A program made the position numbers and the translations under genes. Shown one piece after another: positions 50,192-61,790 of a stretch of 64,000 bases of DNA. Within the stretch, counting starts at the first letter, position 1. Every line of letters starts with the position of its first letter. The notes beneath the pieces are model-generated. The model did not search any database and had not been told where the DNA came from. It saw nothing but the letters and a program-made list of their open reading frames with translations. The stretch is from Dimorphilus gyrociliatus (Eukaryota; Annelida; Polychaeta; Dinophilidae), in assembly GCA_904063045.1 (NCBI GenBank), contig CAJFCJ010000005.1:3811689-3875688 (forward strand), given 5' to 3'.

Positions 50192-52915
50192 GATAAATAT
50201 TTTTCTTTCTAATTGAAAGGATAGCAGTTTGAAGTACTTAAATGAATAGGACACGACTTTAAAAGATCGCACACCTGTTTTTTTTTAGTAATCATTTATA
50301 TTATTTACACCAGACGGTATCTTCAAGCAATACCTTGCTTAAATGAAATTATGAACAATTCGCATGTCAAGTTAATATTTTAAAAAAATTTATTGAAACT
50401 ACCGTTTTAAGTGTTAAGATATTACTTTCTGTTATAACTTGCAACCCTCCATTTCAGTTTGCTCAAGGACAAATTTATGAAAGTTATAAATTAACTTAAA
50501 ACAGCCGTTGATTTTTAATGGTATTATGGAATGAAAACAACTTGTTATAATTAATTATAATGCAAATTCTGAGCTTTTAACAAAATTATATTTTGATATT
50601 TGTTAGACTTTTGAATTACAATTTACTGAAAGAAGGTTGATTTTTTCGAATTGTTCATTTTTTTTAAATAGTTATAATTCACACCACCAAGTTACCTAGC
50701 AGCAATAGAGAGCAAAAATACTTTTGTTGTAAAATTTGCTGCTTTCAACAGTTTATTGAACTTACCACCAAATTTGTGGAAGCCACCCCTTCCACCACCG
50801 CCTCCTCGTCTGTTAGGATATTAAATATTCATTATATCTGTCTGTCACTTCTCAAGCGATCCATTTCGTGCTTTGAATACGCTCAATTATACATTTATCA
50901 TACAATAATATACGCAATCATTTTTAATTATAACAAACCAAGAGTTCGTTAATAAAACGAAATAATTTGCGCGATAAACACGCAAAAACAACTACCATTC
51001 TCGAGGCGGTTGTTAAAAAAAACTAAGCAATGAAAAAAATGAAGAATCCTTGAAAGCTGTAAGTAATAGTAATATTAACTTTTTGTAGAAGCACACCATA
51101 ACACTGATGAAACTAAAATCACATCTAAACAAATTTCTTGTTTCAATTGAGTTTCTCGTAAGAAATACTGCAAGGTACTCTAAATCTGTAAAATGACTTC
51201 TTAATAATTTAGCATCGAGCTTAATACTGAAGAAATTTAATTACAGTTTAAAGTTTTTCAGACACACCAAAATGGTTGTTTTACAAACAAGTAAATATCC
51301 AATATCCTGTTTTATTTTTTCTTTGCTTACAAGACTTTTAAATACACCTCGATAGAAATTTTTGGGAAAAAATTATATACACCGCTATCCCGTTGTTTTC
51401 ATTTATTCACTACTTTTTTTAGCAATCATATAACCCAGGTAATTTATACGTTTATACTCCACATGACTAATAATTGAAAATTTGTTACTCTTTGAAAGTT
51501 TCCAAGTTACCCGAGAGGCGCGTGTTTCTCGCGAACCAATAAGAAACAGCTTTCTTTTTATAAGAAATTCTTATTTAAATTATTCAATAATAGTTTACCT
51601 GTTCATTTTTTCGGATACTGGCTATTTAAAAGTTTAAGAAAAAATAATAGACTTAAAAAAAGTTTCTTGATTTAATTATTCTTAGATTTTGTTAATCAAC
51701 GCTGCGAGCGATAGCCGAACATGCACACCTAACATTCTATAAGTAAAGTTGACTTACCCTCCGCCAAAACTACTTCCTCTTCCACCGCCGCCACCGGATG
51801 AATAATCTTTTCAAACATTTTTTTGTTGGTTATTATTCTTAAATAAATTTTGATATTGACTTACCTCTTCCGTTTCCGAATCCTCCGCCTCCACGGCCTC
51901 CGCCACCGCCACCTCTGTAACCGCCATTCCCTCCACGGCCACCTCCACGACCTCCGCTAAAGCCACCATCTGATGTGAGAAAAAAGATATGATTAGCAAT
52001 CGACGAAGAACTCTATACTTTACCTCTTCCACCTCCTCCAAAGCCTCCGCCTCCTCCACCGTTTCCGCCTCTTCCACCTCCTCGGCCACCGCCTCTATTT
52101 CCACCAAAGCTACCAGCACCTGAGCTGTACTGGAAACCGCCTGGAGGTTCACCATAACTACTACTACTACTCATTGCACCACCGCCGCCGCCACCTCCTC
52201 CTCCTCCGCCTCCTCCACCGTAACTACTGGCAGTTTGCCCGTAACTGCCTCCTCCGCCATAACCAGTTGGAGCAGGAGCAGCAGGAGCTTGGCCTCCATA
52301 GGGGCTGCCTCCATAACCTGCTGGGCCTGGTCCAGGACCTGGCGACTGACCAGTTGCTTGACCTTGAGCAACACTTCCATAGGCTGAGCCATAGGAATTT
52401 GGGTCTGCTGAACCGGAATACCCGCTGTATGCACTGAAAAGACAAATCATTCAATTCACAAGCTATTATGAGCAAAACCAAAAAGTACTATTAAAGTACT
52501 TTTGAGATTTTCAATTTTTTTTATATAGAATCACAGAGAACAATAGATACCTTTGCATGGGAGCTGGAGGGGCAGGTTGACCGGCTGTTGGTGGTAGGGA
52601 GTAGTCTCCGTAAGCCGCAGCTATCGAATATAAAATATATTTTGAAAATTATATATAATCAAATATTAATTATCAAAAAAGATTTCCTTTACATTTACTA
52701 AATTAGAATTGTAAAAGCTGATTTATGCATTTGAGATAGTTATTAACGGATAAAAAGATAAATGAATCGAATTTCTGAGAGAAAATCAAAATGAAGGGTC
52801 AGGTTCGACGCACACGTGAAAATTATAGGAGAAAAGGCGATTTATTAGAAGGAGGACGATTTAATTGAATACAACTTATTCTACAATTATTTAACAAACC
52901 TTGTTCAGATTGCAT
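48236..52915 (-). CDS. FUS: FET-family RNA-binding protein (FUS/EWS/TAF15, cabeza)
   Basis: Ten exons (minus strand): 52900-52915, 52551-52620, 52024-52433, 51865-51969, 51758-51806, 50766-50809, 49339-49472, 49091-49283, 48716-49030, 48236-48435. Sum 1536 nt, 511 aa, phases closed. The N-terminal prion-like YG/S/Q-rich region ([30 protein letters not shown]) is followed by a poly-Gly tract and RGG repeats. Then come RGGFHKFGG (compare RGGFNKFGG in FUS), an RRM with NAVFISNLP (RNP2-like) and GEATVFYDE (RNP1-like), an RGG box, a RanBP2-type zinc finger ([24 protein letters not shown]), more RGG and the C-terminus [10 protein letters not shown], a PY-NLS bound by transportin. It acts in transcription, splicing and RNA granules. 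Exons of 49 and 44 bp are flanked by the two longest introns (see findings). Confidence 0.96.
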
Positions 52916-55900
52916 CAATATTATTGTATGATTCCTTCTTTAATAGAGAAAAAGATTCTCGTATGCAACAAAGCCGACAAAATGGAGCTGAGTACACTTC
53001 CGTTAAAATAATGCGCATGCGTGCGCATAACATTTAATGTTAAAATATTAAGTCCGCAGTTATTTAATTTGATATGACTTTTTGTATTTGCGAATAATCG
53101 GTATTTTAATAAATAAAAAGTTAGGGTAGCAGGTGTTACATTTAAAAAAAGTACAACTATTCTTTCGTATATATGTATGAATTTTTTTTGAATAAAAGTG
53201 ATGTTTTTAACCAGAGAAAAAATAATAATTTACAATTTAAAAATAGTGAAGGAAAAACTTGAGAACTATCTAGAACATTTAATGTATAAATAATAATTCT
53301 ATATAATTAAAGTATATGTATAAATATGATTCCATTATCAGTTTTAGAAGAAAATGATGATTCAGCTGTATTCTGTGAACATTTTGTATATGAAAATAAA
53401 AATGAAAGCTATGCAAAATGAATTTATAGTTCACTTTTTCTATCTCTTATTGTATTCCTTTGCAATTTTTGGTTAACATTTGAAAAGTAACTTTACATGT
53501 CGTACAATTCTATTGAAAATTAATTTTTAAACGTATTTTATACTCTCTAAACGATATAAATTCAATTGACATCATTGTTTTTCTGACAAAAACTTTACCG
53601 CCAAGGTTACGAATGAGTCATTAGTATGACAAATTTCTGGGAATTACAGAAAGGGAAAAGAGAACTTTTACCATAAAAAGTGAACTTTAAAATCTTAATT
53701 CTATTAAAAATGATAAAGTCTCCATGATAATTTCTTATAGGATTAAGAGAGAATTCGTTGACCTATTTATTTTTTTGGTGAATATTATAATGCCAGTTAA
53801 TCAAAAATGTTGGTGAAATATAAATTTTTTTGCTGATTTGAACAAATTAAACAAATATGACATTGTAGAAAGAATGAAATTATACATATCCGTAAGTTGT
53901 TATGTCTTATCTTAAAATGATTGAATTCTAGCGATAATAACCGCATTTATATCTTATAGTATATTGTTTAAAATGTATATAGTGCCTTTATTTCGCAGGT
54001 GTTCAGAACACAGAGGATGTGCTGGTGAATTATGAACAACAGTTCCTCATAAATATTTTGTCAATAGATACTTTTATTAGAACTTGGTAGTTGTATAATA
54101 CAGTACAGAAATACAGTATATAAGAGATACTAAATTAAAATGTCCAATATACGAAACAGTAGTTGTATGGCTTGTTGCAATTTTTCCATATATTTTGTAA
54201 TTTCAGAGAAATATTGATATTCTGTTTGATTTAATAATAATAAGTCTGTGGAAAAATCGTTACAGAATACATCATAAATTCCTTTTTAAGTTTATTGAAA
54301 AAAAAGAAGTAAACACTACTCGTATTAAAGATTTTGAAAGATGATAATTCTATCTCTTAACAAAAACATTTATCAAGAAAAAAAACAATTTTTAACCTGT
54401 GTATTCTTACTTTTAATGCTCTCATTATAAATTCTAATCATAAGAAAATATACTTATAATCTTCTTTGTCTTTTATTAAAAAGCCTATACTTGGCGTATG
54501 TCATCTTCTAGATACTTGCGTTGATTTTGATCCTTAAAGTAATCAATTGAGAATCTTGGAATTGAAAAAAAGAAAAACAACTTAAGGAAATACTTTACAT
54601 AAGCATACTTTTGTGTATGTGCGTGTTTATATGTCTATTTATCTTATTTCTATTCATATAACGATGTAAGCCTATTGTGGAAAGAATAATGATTTTTCAA
54701 CGAAAATATGTTTAAAAATTGTTTATAACTATGTGGTACATTTTTGAATTTACATTCATTTGACTATATCATTAAGGTAAAAAACTGTAGATCTAGAGAG
54801 CTAGTGAAAGGTGGAGACGTCTGCTTTACGTTTAGTTTGTGATGTTTTAAAAGCAGTACAAAAGAAGAGAATTGACGTATTAAGGAATAGAGTAATTGAG
54901 GCAATTCTACTTATTAATGATTTTTGTTTGACAGTCTATCAATCGAAAAAGGGTTAAAAAGTGCAAATTGACCCTTTCTATAGATGTTACGAGTCGAGTA
55001 ATCGATAGAAGAAAAAATCATTCACTCTACTTGAAATATAAAGAAAAAAAATAGCCTCCAATACAACAATTGACAAAATACTTTACTATAGGTCTTTTCC
55101 ATGATGAGAATGCTTTAAGGAGAAAGAATATCTTAACACGTAAATCGGTCATAGCTATATATAGATCGATTCCTTATGTAATACTTGGACAGGAAAAATA
55201 GGCATTTTACTTATATATATATATATATAGGATTATAATAAAGCCTATATATAGAAAGTCTTAGGAAAATCAAATTTACAAGAGTAAAGAAATTAGTACG
55301 GAAAAGTCAAATAAGTTAATCTATGAAAAATTTAATATACTATATATAATATAATATATTCAAATTTAAATAAAGAGAAGTATCGTTAACTGCCAATAGA
55401 CGGTCTGGAAGCTTATTCCAGGTTAGATATAAACAAGTGTAAACAAAAATCACTAGAAAACATTACGATATATAAATGCATATATATTTTATAGTAATTT
55501 CTTTGAATACAGTGAATTTTCCGGTTTTTAAAATAGATCCCTTCTAATTATAGATATTGCACAAACCTATATTTGTTTTTAATATATTGTATATTATCAT
55601 AGATTGGTACAAAGGTTGGAAAGAAAATTGATAATATTCTATGGAAAATCTTACTTTTGGCGTTTTTTTAAACACGATAGGCCTAGCCTCTGGAATGTTG
55701 TCAAGTATTTAATGTAATAAGTTAATTTCTCTAAAATATATATATATACATATAAATATATATGTATCGTAATGAATATTAATTGATAATATCTAACGTT
55801 GTTATATATAGTATATGAGCTTTAAAATATCTCCTACTATACTGTTGTTCTGTTGCTATAGTGTCTCCAAAACAACATGTCTAAACACTGAGTGGCGCTA

Positions 55901-55959
55901 TATAATATAGCTGCTAGTACGTTCATTCACTTAATATCTAGCGTGGTTGCTGCCTCAAA
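52916..55959. other. divergent intergenic region, FET / KLF
   Basis: About 3 kb of AT-rich DNA between the head-to-head FET (-) and KLF (+) genes. No exon seen. Near the FET start is a more GC-rich block with ATGCGCATGCGTGCGCAT at about 53012 (NRF-1-like GCGCATGCGC). A TAGGCCTA site is at 55678. Several (AT)n tracts are present. Confidence 0.55.
53010..53030. promoter_or_regulatory. NRF-1-like site upstream of FET gene
   Basis: TGCGCATGCGTGCGCA matches the alternating GCGCATGCGC pattern of NRF-1 (ewg) sites. It lies about 100 bp upstream of the FET start codon, a usual position for housekeeping promoters. Function is inference. Confidence 0.5.
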
Positions 55960-57214
55960 ATGTATTCAACATTGAACGGTAACAGCGATTTTTACCCCGA
56001 ATCTTATTTAGCTGAACATAAACTTAATAGTGATGGGGTTTATGATACTGATAGATACGTCTTAAGCTTTGACGAGGTAAATATAATTGCTATTATTATA
56101 TAGCCGTTTTCGTCGATTTTAATGTTGTTTTTGCTGTTTTAATAATTTTCATTCCTTTTTCCCCCTCTTTACCTTTTCTTCTCTCTCTTCTTCTTATATG
56201 ACTATTGCTACCAGCAATATTTATCTGGACACTTCTCCGTCTCTCTCTTTCTTATTCACAGTGCGGATTATTATTTATGCTTTATCGTTTTGTTCTAGAA
56301 GATATGATAACTAACGTTTTGATATTTTCTCCGCTTTGTTTTTGTCTTAGCAAAAAGATATTCCTATGTAGAAAGATTTTGCTTATGTCTTTCTTTCACT
56401 TTTATAGTCAAAGTTTAAAGAGGAAATGGAAAAATACCTGCCAAAGGACGAGCCAGTTGACCCCTTATCGATATCTCAAATCTTTGAACAAACAGAATGT
56501 TTGCAAACGCCTTCGCTCGATGGGAAAGCGAAGGTAATTTCAAAACAAGAATGGTCTTATCAAGATAATAACTGTCAATCAAACTGGCCAACTGTCAAGC
56601 AAGAACCTGCCGACGCTTGGACTCCTCCTAATATGCCATTAACGCCTCCAAATAGCCAACCGTCTTCTCCAACTCCCCTACATAAACATGTTCCCGTAAA
56701 GCAACCCCTTACTCCAGTTACAAATAGGCCTAGAAAGACTCACGCCGGCTGCACGACAATTAAATATAATAGAAAAACCAACTCTGATCTGGAAAAGAGA
56801 AGAATACATAGGTGCCATTATCCAGGTAAGAATCGTTTATTACGAAATGTTTGTTTCTCTATGTCTCTATGGCCTGTGTCGCCAAGGGAGCTGTAGTAAA
56901 CAATGACGTAAAATACAATTTTGCTATCAGCCTTTACTAAAGGATATCTCATAACTTTTTTAGGTTGCGGTAAAGCTTATACGAAAAGCTCACACTTGAA
57001 AGCTCATCAAAGACTTCATACAGGGGAAAAACCTTACAGATGTCATTTCACGGGTTGCAATTGTCGATTTGCCAGATCTGACGAATTGACCCGACATCAT
57101 CGAAAACATACCGGCTATAAACCTTTTAAGTGTTCTGCTTGTGGAAGGTCATTTGCACGATCAGACCATCTAGCCCTTCATCAAAAGAGGCATAGGCCGA
57201 AAAATACAGATTGA
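55960..57214 (+). CDS. KLF: Kruppel-like factor (KLF), three C2H2 fingers
   Basis: Three exons: 55960-56076, 56408-56825, 56964-57214; 786 nt, 261 aa, phases closed. The N-terminal part has an acidic/hydrophobic stretch, two KxEP motifs of sumoylation type ([14 protein letters not shown]) and a Pro/Ser/Thr-rich segment ([16 protein letters not shown]). At the C-terminus are three C2H2 zinc fingers with KLF linkers: [40 protein letters not shown], and [20 protein letters not shown]. The finger-contact residues ([19 protein letters not shown]) match KLFs that bind CACCC/GC boxes. The KRRIHRC lead-in and the fingers look nearest to the KLF5/6/7 or KLF1/2/4 groups, but I cannot choose between them. 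It is a nuclear transcription factor. Confidence 0.94.
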
Positions 57215-57260
57215 CATTTTTAAATCTATATAGAAATATAAATTTCAAATACTACCTTTT

Positions 57261-57261
57261 A

Positions 57262-57319
<58 letters not shown>

Positions 57320-57345
57320 TATATATATATATATATATATATATT
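57261..57345. repeat. (AT)n microsatellite with TATACAGTATA interruption
   Basis: A long TA repeat in the KLF 3' UTR, broken once by the ACAG core at 57313-57323. Confidence 0.9.
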
Positions 57346-57457
57346 CTATTTATATATTTATATGATATCTGTATACGATATATTTGATATTCATATATAA
57401 AATTCACTTTTGTGAATTTATATATGTCTTTTTTGTGTATATATGTACAGTATATTG

Positions 57458-57497
<40 letters not shown>

Positions 57498-57646
57498 GTA
57501 TAAATTTATATATATATATTATTTAAAAGAAGAGAAGGAGCAAATCGTCTGCCATTAGATATATAAAACTATACAAATATATATATATATATATACTGTT
57601 TACGTATATGTATATCAATGTTATTATGCGTTATCTTTTTCTACAG

Positions 57647-57652
57647 AATAAA
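57647..57652 (+). terminator. polyadenylation signal AATAAA (KLF gene)
   Basis: Canonical hexamer 430 bp past the KLF stop codon, after the AT repeats; likely end of the KLF 3' UTR. Confidence 0.5.
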
Positions 57653-58601
57653 ACTTAAAATATTAGTACAATTTATAAACAGTATAGAATAAGGTTAGGA
57701 TGTTAATGTGGTTTATTATTTGATACTCGATTTTTATATAAGCAAATACGAATTGTATGGGAATATATATTTAGTACTTAAAAAAAAATATAAAGTCTGC
57801 TTCAAGACCAAAAAAATTTTTTTGGTTTAAAGATCTCTAGAAAAAAATCATTAATTTTAAACATCTGCTGGAACACAAACATGCTGTACAAAAACCATGT
57901 GCCATATTTATACCGGAAATACCGTCATCTGTATACTGCATATTTTTACTTGATTATAATGAATAGTTTATTCAATTATAATTATTGGGCGAGAGCGATT
58001 ATTGGTAACCTCAAACAGTTTAGATTCTTTTCACATGTCAAACGGTCTCTTTTAAGTCAAATCGTTTTATGTCGGGCGGATAGCTTTGTTTCTTTAACAG
58101 ATCAAAGAGACCGACATAACAAAGTTAAGAAAGGAATTTTTTTTTTTTTGCGGTGGGGTCTCCTACTGATGTGAAAGGCAATAATGCACATTTGAAAATA
58201 TATATTATATATATACTAATATATTAGTATATATAAGTATTTTTAAAATATTATCCAAATCTCGTGTTTATTCAAAAACTGTTATTTTAATTAAAAATTT
58301 AGATTGCCAGTATATATTTTCAAGTGTAGGTGTAATTGACTAATTATATAGAGGTACCTTCACTCTTTTAACCTTAAATAGAGTTTATTTTAAAAAACGT
58401 TTAAATTATAGAATTTCTATTTTTGACTATGTAGTGTATATGTGTAAATATTACTTTACATGTTTGTGTGCCTATAAGACTATATTTATATAATTTATAA
58501 ATACGAGAATATATATATAAATATTGATAAAGACAGTTACAGTATATCTAACAGAGCATTTTGATTAATGTTTTTTTCCATAAACAGTATTTTTTTTAGC
58601 T

Positions 58602-58602
<1 letters not shown>

Positions 58603-58645
<43 letters not shown>
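58603..58645. repeat. (CT)n microsatellite
   Basis: About 21 uninterrupted CT units. Confidence 0.95.
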
Positions 58646-58647
<2 letters not shown>

Positions 58648-59985
58648 TTTCTTTGCTTAAATGGTTTTTTCAAACTTGCTGAGGCCTGCTATAAAATTTA
58701 TTTCTTGAACTTTATCTATATATATATATATATATATGCAATCTCTTCCGGTTTTATTTACTGTTTATTCAAAAAAGAGAGTATAACTTCTCCATTCTAT
58801 GCGATATACTATATTAAAATATAGCGATTTTCTTTTATTTTGCATGTATTTTCGAGTACATTCTATATGGGTTTGAACAGTACATTCATTGAATTTTAAC
58901 GTCATTTTTTCAACATATCTAATTCTTGCCAAGGAAGAACATTATTATGTTTCGTGTAAGTTGATTTACCTCGAATTACTTAACGAAAGAGCCTCAAGCG
59001 TACCTTGAGCTATTATGCCTGAGTGAATACTAGTCTTGTAGGCGTTTTATATAGTTTTTTCTTTGAACCGTTTATTTTCTTGATACTTTGTAAAATACCC
59101 GATCTCTTCGTCATTTTAATCTTTGTTCTGAAACTTCCGTTTTCCAATACAGAACGAGGCGGGGATTTTCAAAGAAGACGAAATGAATGAATTTAATTGT
59201 AGTTAACCACAATTTCTTTTGCATTTAGTATATTTTCTGAACATCAAACGGATTTATTAATGGGGAATTATTGAAAATATTTTCAAATTTTCAAAACAAG
59301 ATAAACATGACGGCCTATATAACAGTTTCCTTCTTTCGAGCGCTAAGTATTTCAATACCCTCAAATATTTCGTTTATTTAATGAGTCTTATTTGACATAT
59401 TTTCAATAAAAGACGCATGTCGTTGAAGATGACAACTAACAGAATAATAATATTTTAACCTTTAATTGTGCTTTAGATCATTTTCTGACCTGTTTAGCCC
59501 CCACAAATATTTTAATAACTTGCAGGTGTAAAAATCACTTTATTCCATTCACTAGATGGAAATTGGGTGACCGAGCGCTCTTTTGAAACGCCACCTGCAG
59601 GGCGGATAAAGGGAAAAAATATGTATTATTATTTTTGGCGCAATATTTTTTATGTGAGAAGTAGGCTGAATGAGATGTCAAAATACAAGTTTAATCACCT
59701 TCATGTATAAATAATAAGGACAGGTTTTCGCGCTGGTTTCACATATTAAAAGGCCTAAGATCACCGTGAAAAGCACTTTGTTTAACAAAGAAGTCCGAGT
59801 ATGGATTACCATTGGGGCTGTTATAGATTTTTTTCACTGTCCTGACTGCATAGCTTTATTATTTATCGGGCTGTTAGCAACCGTTAAGAGCAGATAACTG
59901 GACGGATAAATTCGATATATGTAAATTTTCATAGGATAATTTATCGGAATTTTGGAATAAAATCTTTCAATTCAACAAAAAAAAC

Positions 59986-60663
59986 ATGCCGGTAGAAAAA
60001 AATCCTCTTCCAAATCCGTCTAAGAGGAAAGTCCGGCCGTCAACTGCACCATCCAATATACAAACTCATCCATCCTATCAGACTGGTTTGTATCATAATA
60101 CGGCTAGACCAGTAACAGCTGGCTTTGGTGATACTTCAAGACCTAGTTTGGCTGGTGGTTTGCGACCAAAGACGCAGGCTTCAGGACCAAGGCAGAATTG
60201 GAGATTGACGAAAAAAACTAATGAACAGGTTCTTGAAAAGTTTTCAATTTTTTTTTCAGGTGTTTTAACAAACAGAAAGACCTTAATTCAATTTTTCAAC
60301 TTAATTTTCATTTATAAAACAATTTTTAATAATTTTTAAGCCTAAATTATATTTAAAAATTAATTTGTTTTCATTTTTTCCTTTGCTTCCCTACCCCGTG
60401 AAACCACAACAGACGCAGACAGGCCAAAAAGCTCGTCGATTGACTGTAGGTGGCGTTGATGGTTAGTTTTTCTTGTTTTTTTATAAGCTAATAAGAGAAA
60501 CATTGTAAATCCTCACTGATTATTGAATAATTAAATATTTAAAACCAATAATATTAGTATTTATGGTAGTTTGATCTTGAATTCAACAGGTATTGCAAAT
60601 ACAAGTGCAGCTAACCGTCCACCTCACATTTTCGTCCAGACTGCAGACTTGCTTAGGGGCAGG
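59986..60663 (+). CDS. basic RPSTAP-type N-terminal exons, probably 5' part of the WD40 gene
   Basis: Three exons in phase: 59986-60228, 60413-60461, 60590-60663 (366 nt, 122 codons), starting MPVEKNPLPNPSKRKVRPST. The segment is basic and Pro/Ser-rich with RPSTAP and ARPVTAGF motifs, common in cilium and axoneme proteins. No globular domain is present. The last exon ends at phase 0 (AGG/GTTTGT) and no stop codon follows in frame inside the exon, so the message must continue. It can join in frame to the exon at 62136, skipping the exon at 61791, which has an in-frame stop just upstream of its ATG. It could also be a separate short gene whose last exon I missed. Confidence 0.55.
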
Positions 60664-60714
60664 GTTTGTATGATTTTATATATAAGGGAATAAAGTGAAA
60701 GATAGATGGTTAGA

Positions 60715-60751
60715 TAGAGACAGACAGACAGACAGACAGATAGACAGATAG

Positions 60752-60786
<35 letters not shown>
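60715..60786. repeat. (GACA)n / (GA)n microsatellite
   Basis: GACA units grade into GA units, in the region after the RPSTAP exons. Confidence 0.9.
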
Positions 60787-60787
<1 letters not shown>

Positions 60788-61790
60788 AGAAAGAAAGTAA
60801 GGGGAGAAGCAGCGGGATAAGGAAATGGAGAGATGGAAGAAAAAGGAAAAGGAAAAAATAGCGACAACCAAGTATAGTCCCTCTTATATAATTAAAGTGT
60901 CGCTGCAAACGAAAGCCGAAACCGTTAATCTTTAATTAATTTATAGGAAGACACGTATAGCTTTTTCATCACGCATTTCGTTTTCATTTATCTACTATGT
61001 CATGTGATCGCTCGTAACGTTGTTTTATAGGTTCATAAAAGTAATTAAATAGAAAGAAAAGGAAGATAAAGAGCGAGAAAAGAGAGAAATAAGAGCACAA
61101 AATTTAATATTTAGGAAAATGTTCAATTAATACCTTTATTGCTCATTCTTTTTCTTTCTTTATTACACTGTCTGTCGCTTGATTATTAATTAGGTTTTTC
61201 TGATGGCTGAATTGAGAATATAGCGCAATCTCGAGACCAGTTTTGAATTATAAGACGAAAGGCGGCCTGTAGAATTGTATTTGAAATCATATCGACTTAC
61301 CAAATTACTGTATTTAATTATTGGCGAATCGCACGTAATACAAGCTTTTTCCGCCCCTTGGTATTCGACGCACTTACTGCAAACACTCCGTATTCATTCA
61401 AAGGCAAAGAGTAGACCATTTGTTTACTTTACTTGATAAAGAGGCTACAAAATTGTTCTCAAGACTGCAAAAGAAAGTTTCAATCTCTTTGTGTCAATTT
61501 ATAGAAAGGAGTGAGAAAAATGCATGAATAAAATACAATGTTTCCGTTGCTATTTAGAAAGTGGATGGATACGATGCTATTAACATTTTTTCATTTTAAA
61601 TGAAGAACAAGAAAAGAGGAAACTTCTTTTCTGAATATTTATTGAAAACGATAGATTTTTTCTTGCCTTTTGAACGATATACAGTGCATATACGTTCAAG
61701 TAGTACGCTAGTACTTTGAATAAATGGATTAGCTCTTCGAACTAATCGTAGCTGTCATTCAAGCTGTCGCTATAAAATTCGATTTGGAAT
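60787..61790. other. intron / alternative promoter region
   Basis: Lies between the RPSTAP exons and the ATG-containing exon at 61791. No exon seen. If the 61791 exon is a real first exon, this stretch holds its promoter. Confidence 0.5.

Larger units (their letters stand above)
57215..59985. other. KLF 3' flank and intergenic region
   Basis: It begins with long (AT)n tracts carrying TATACAGTATA cores (57261-57345, 57440-57495), then a polyadenylation signal at 57647, a cluster of inverted repeats at 58043-58119, a (CT)n tract at 58603-58645 and a less AT-rich block at 59540-59620 before the next plus-strand gene. No coding exon was supported. Confidence 0.6.

Noticed and set aside
52171-52481. 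Leu-rich frames on both strands opposite the prion-like region
   Set aside because: Shadows of the Gly/Tyr/Ser-rich FET exon 52024-52433.
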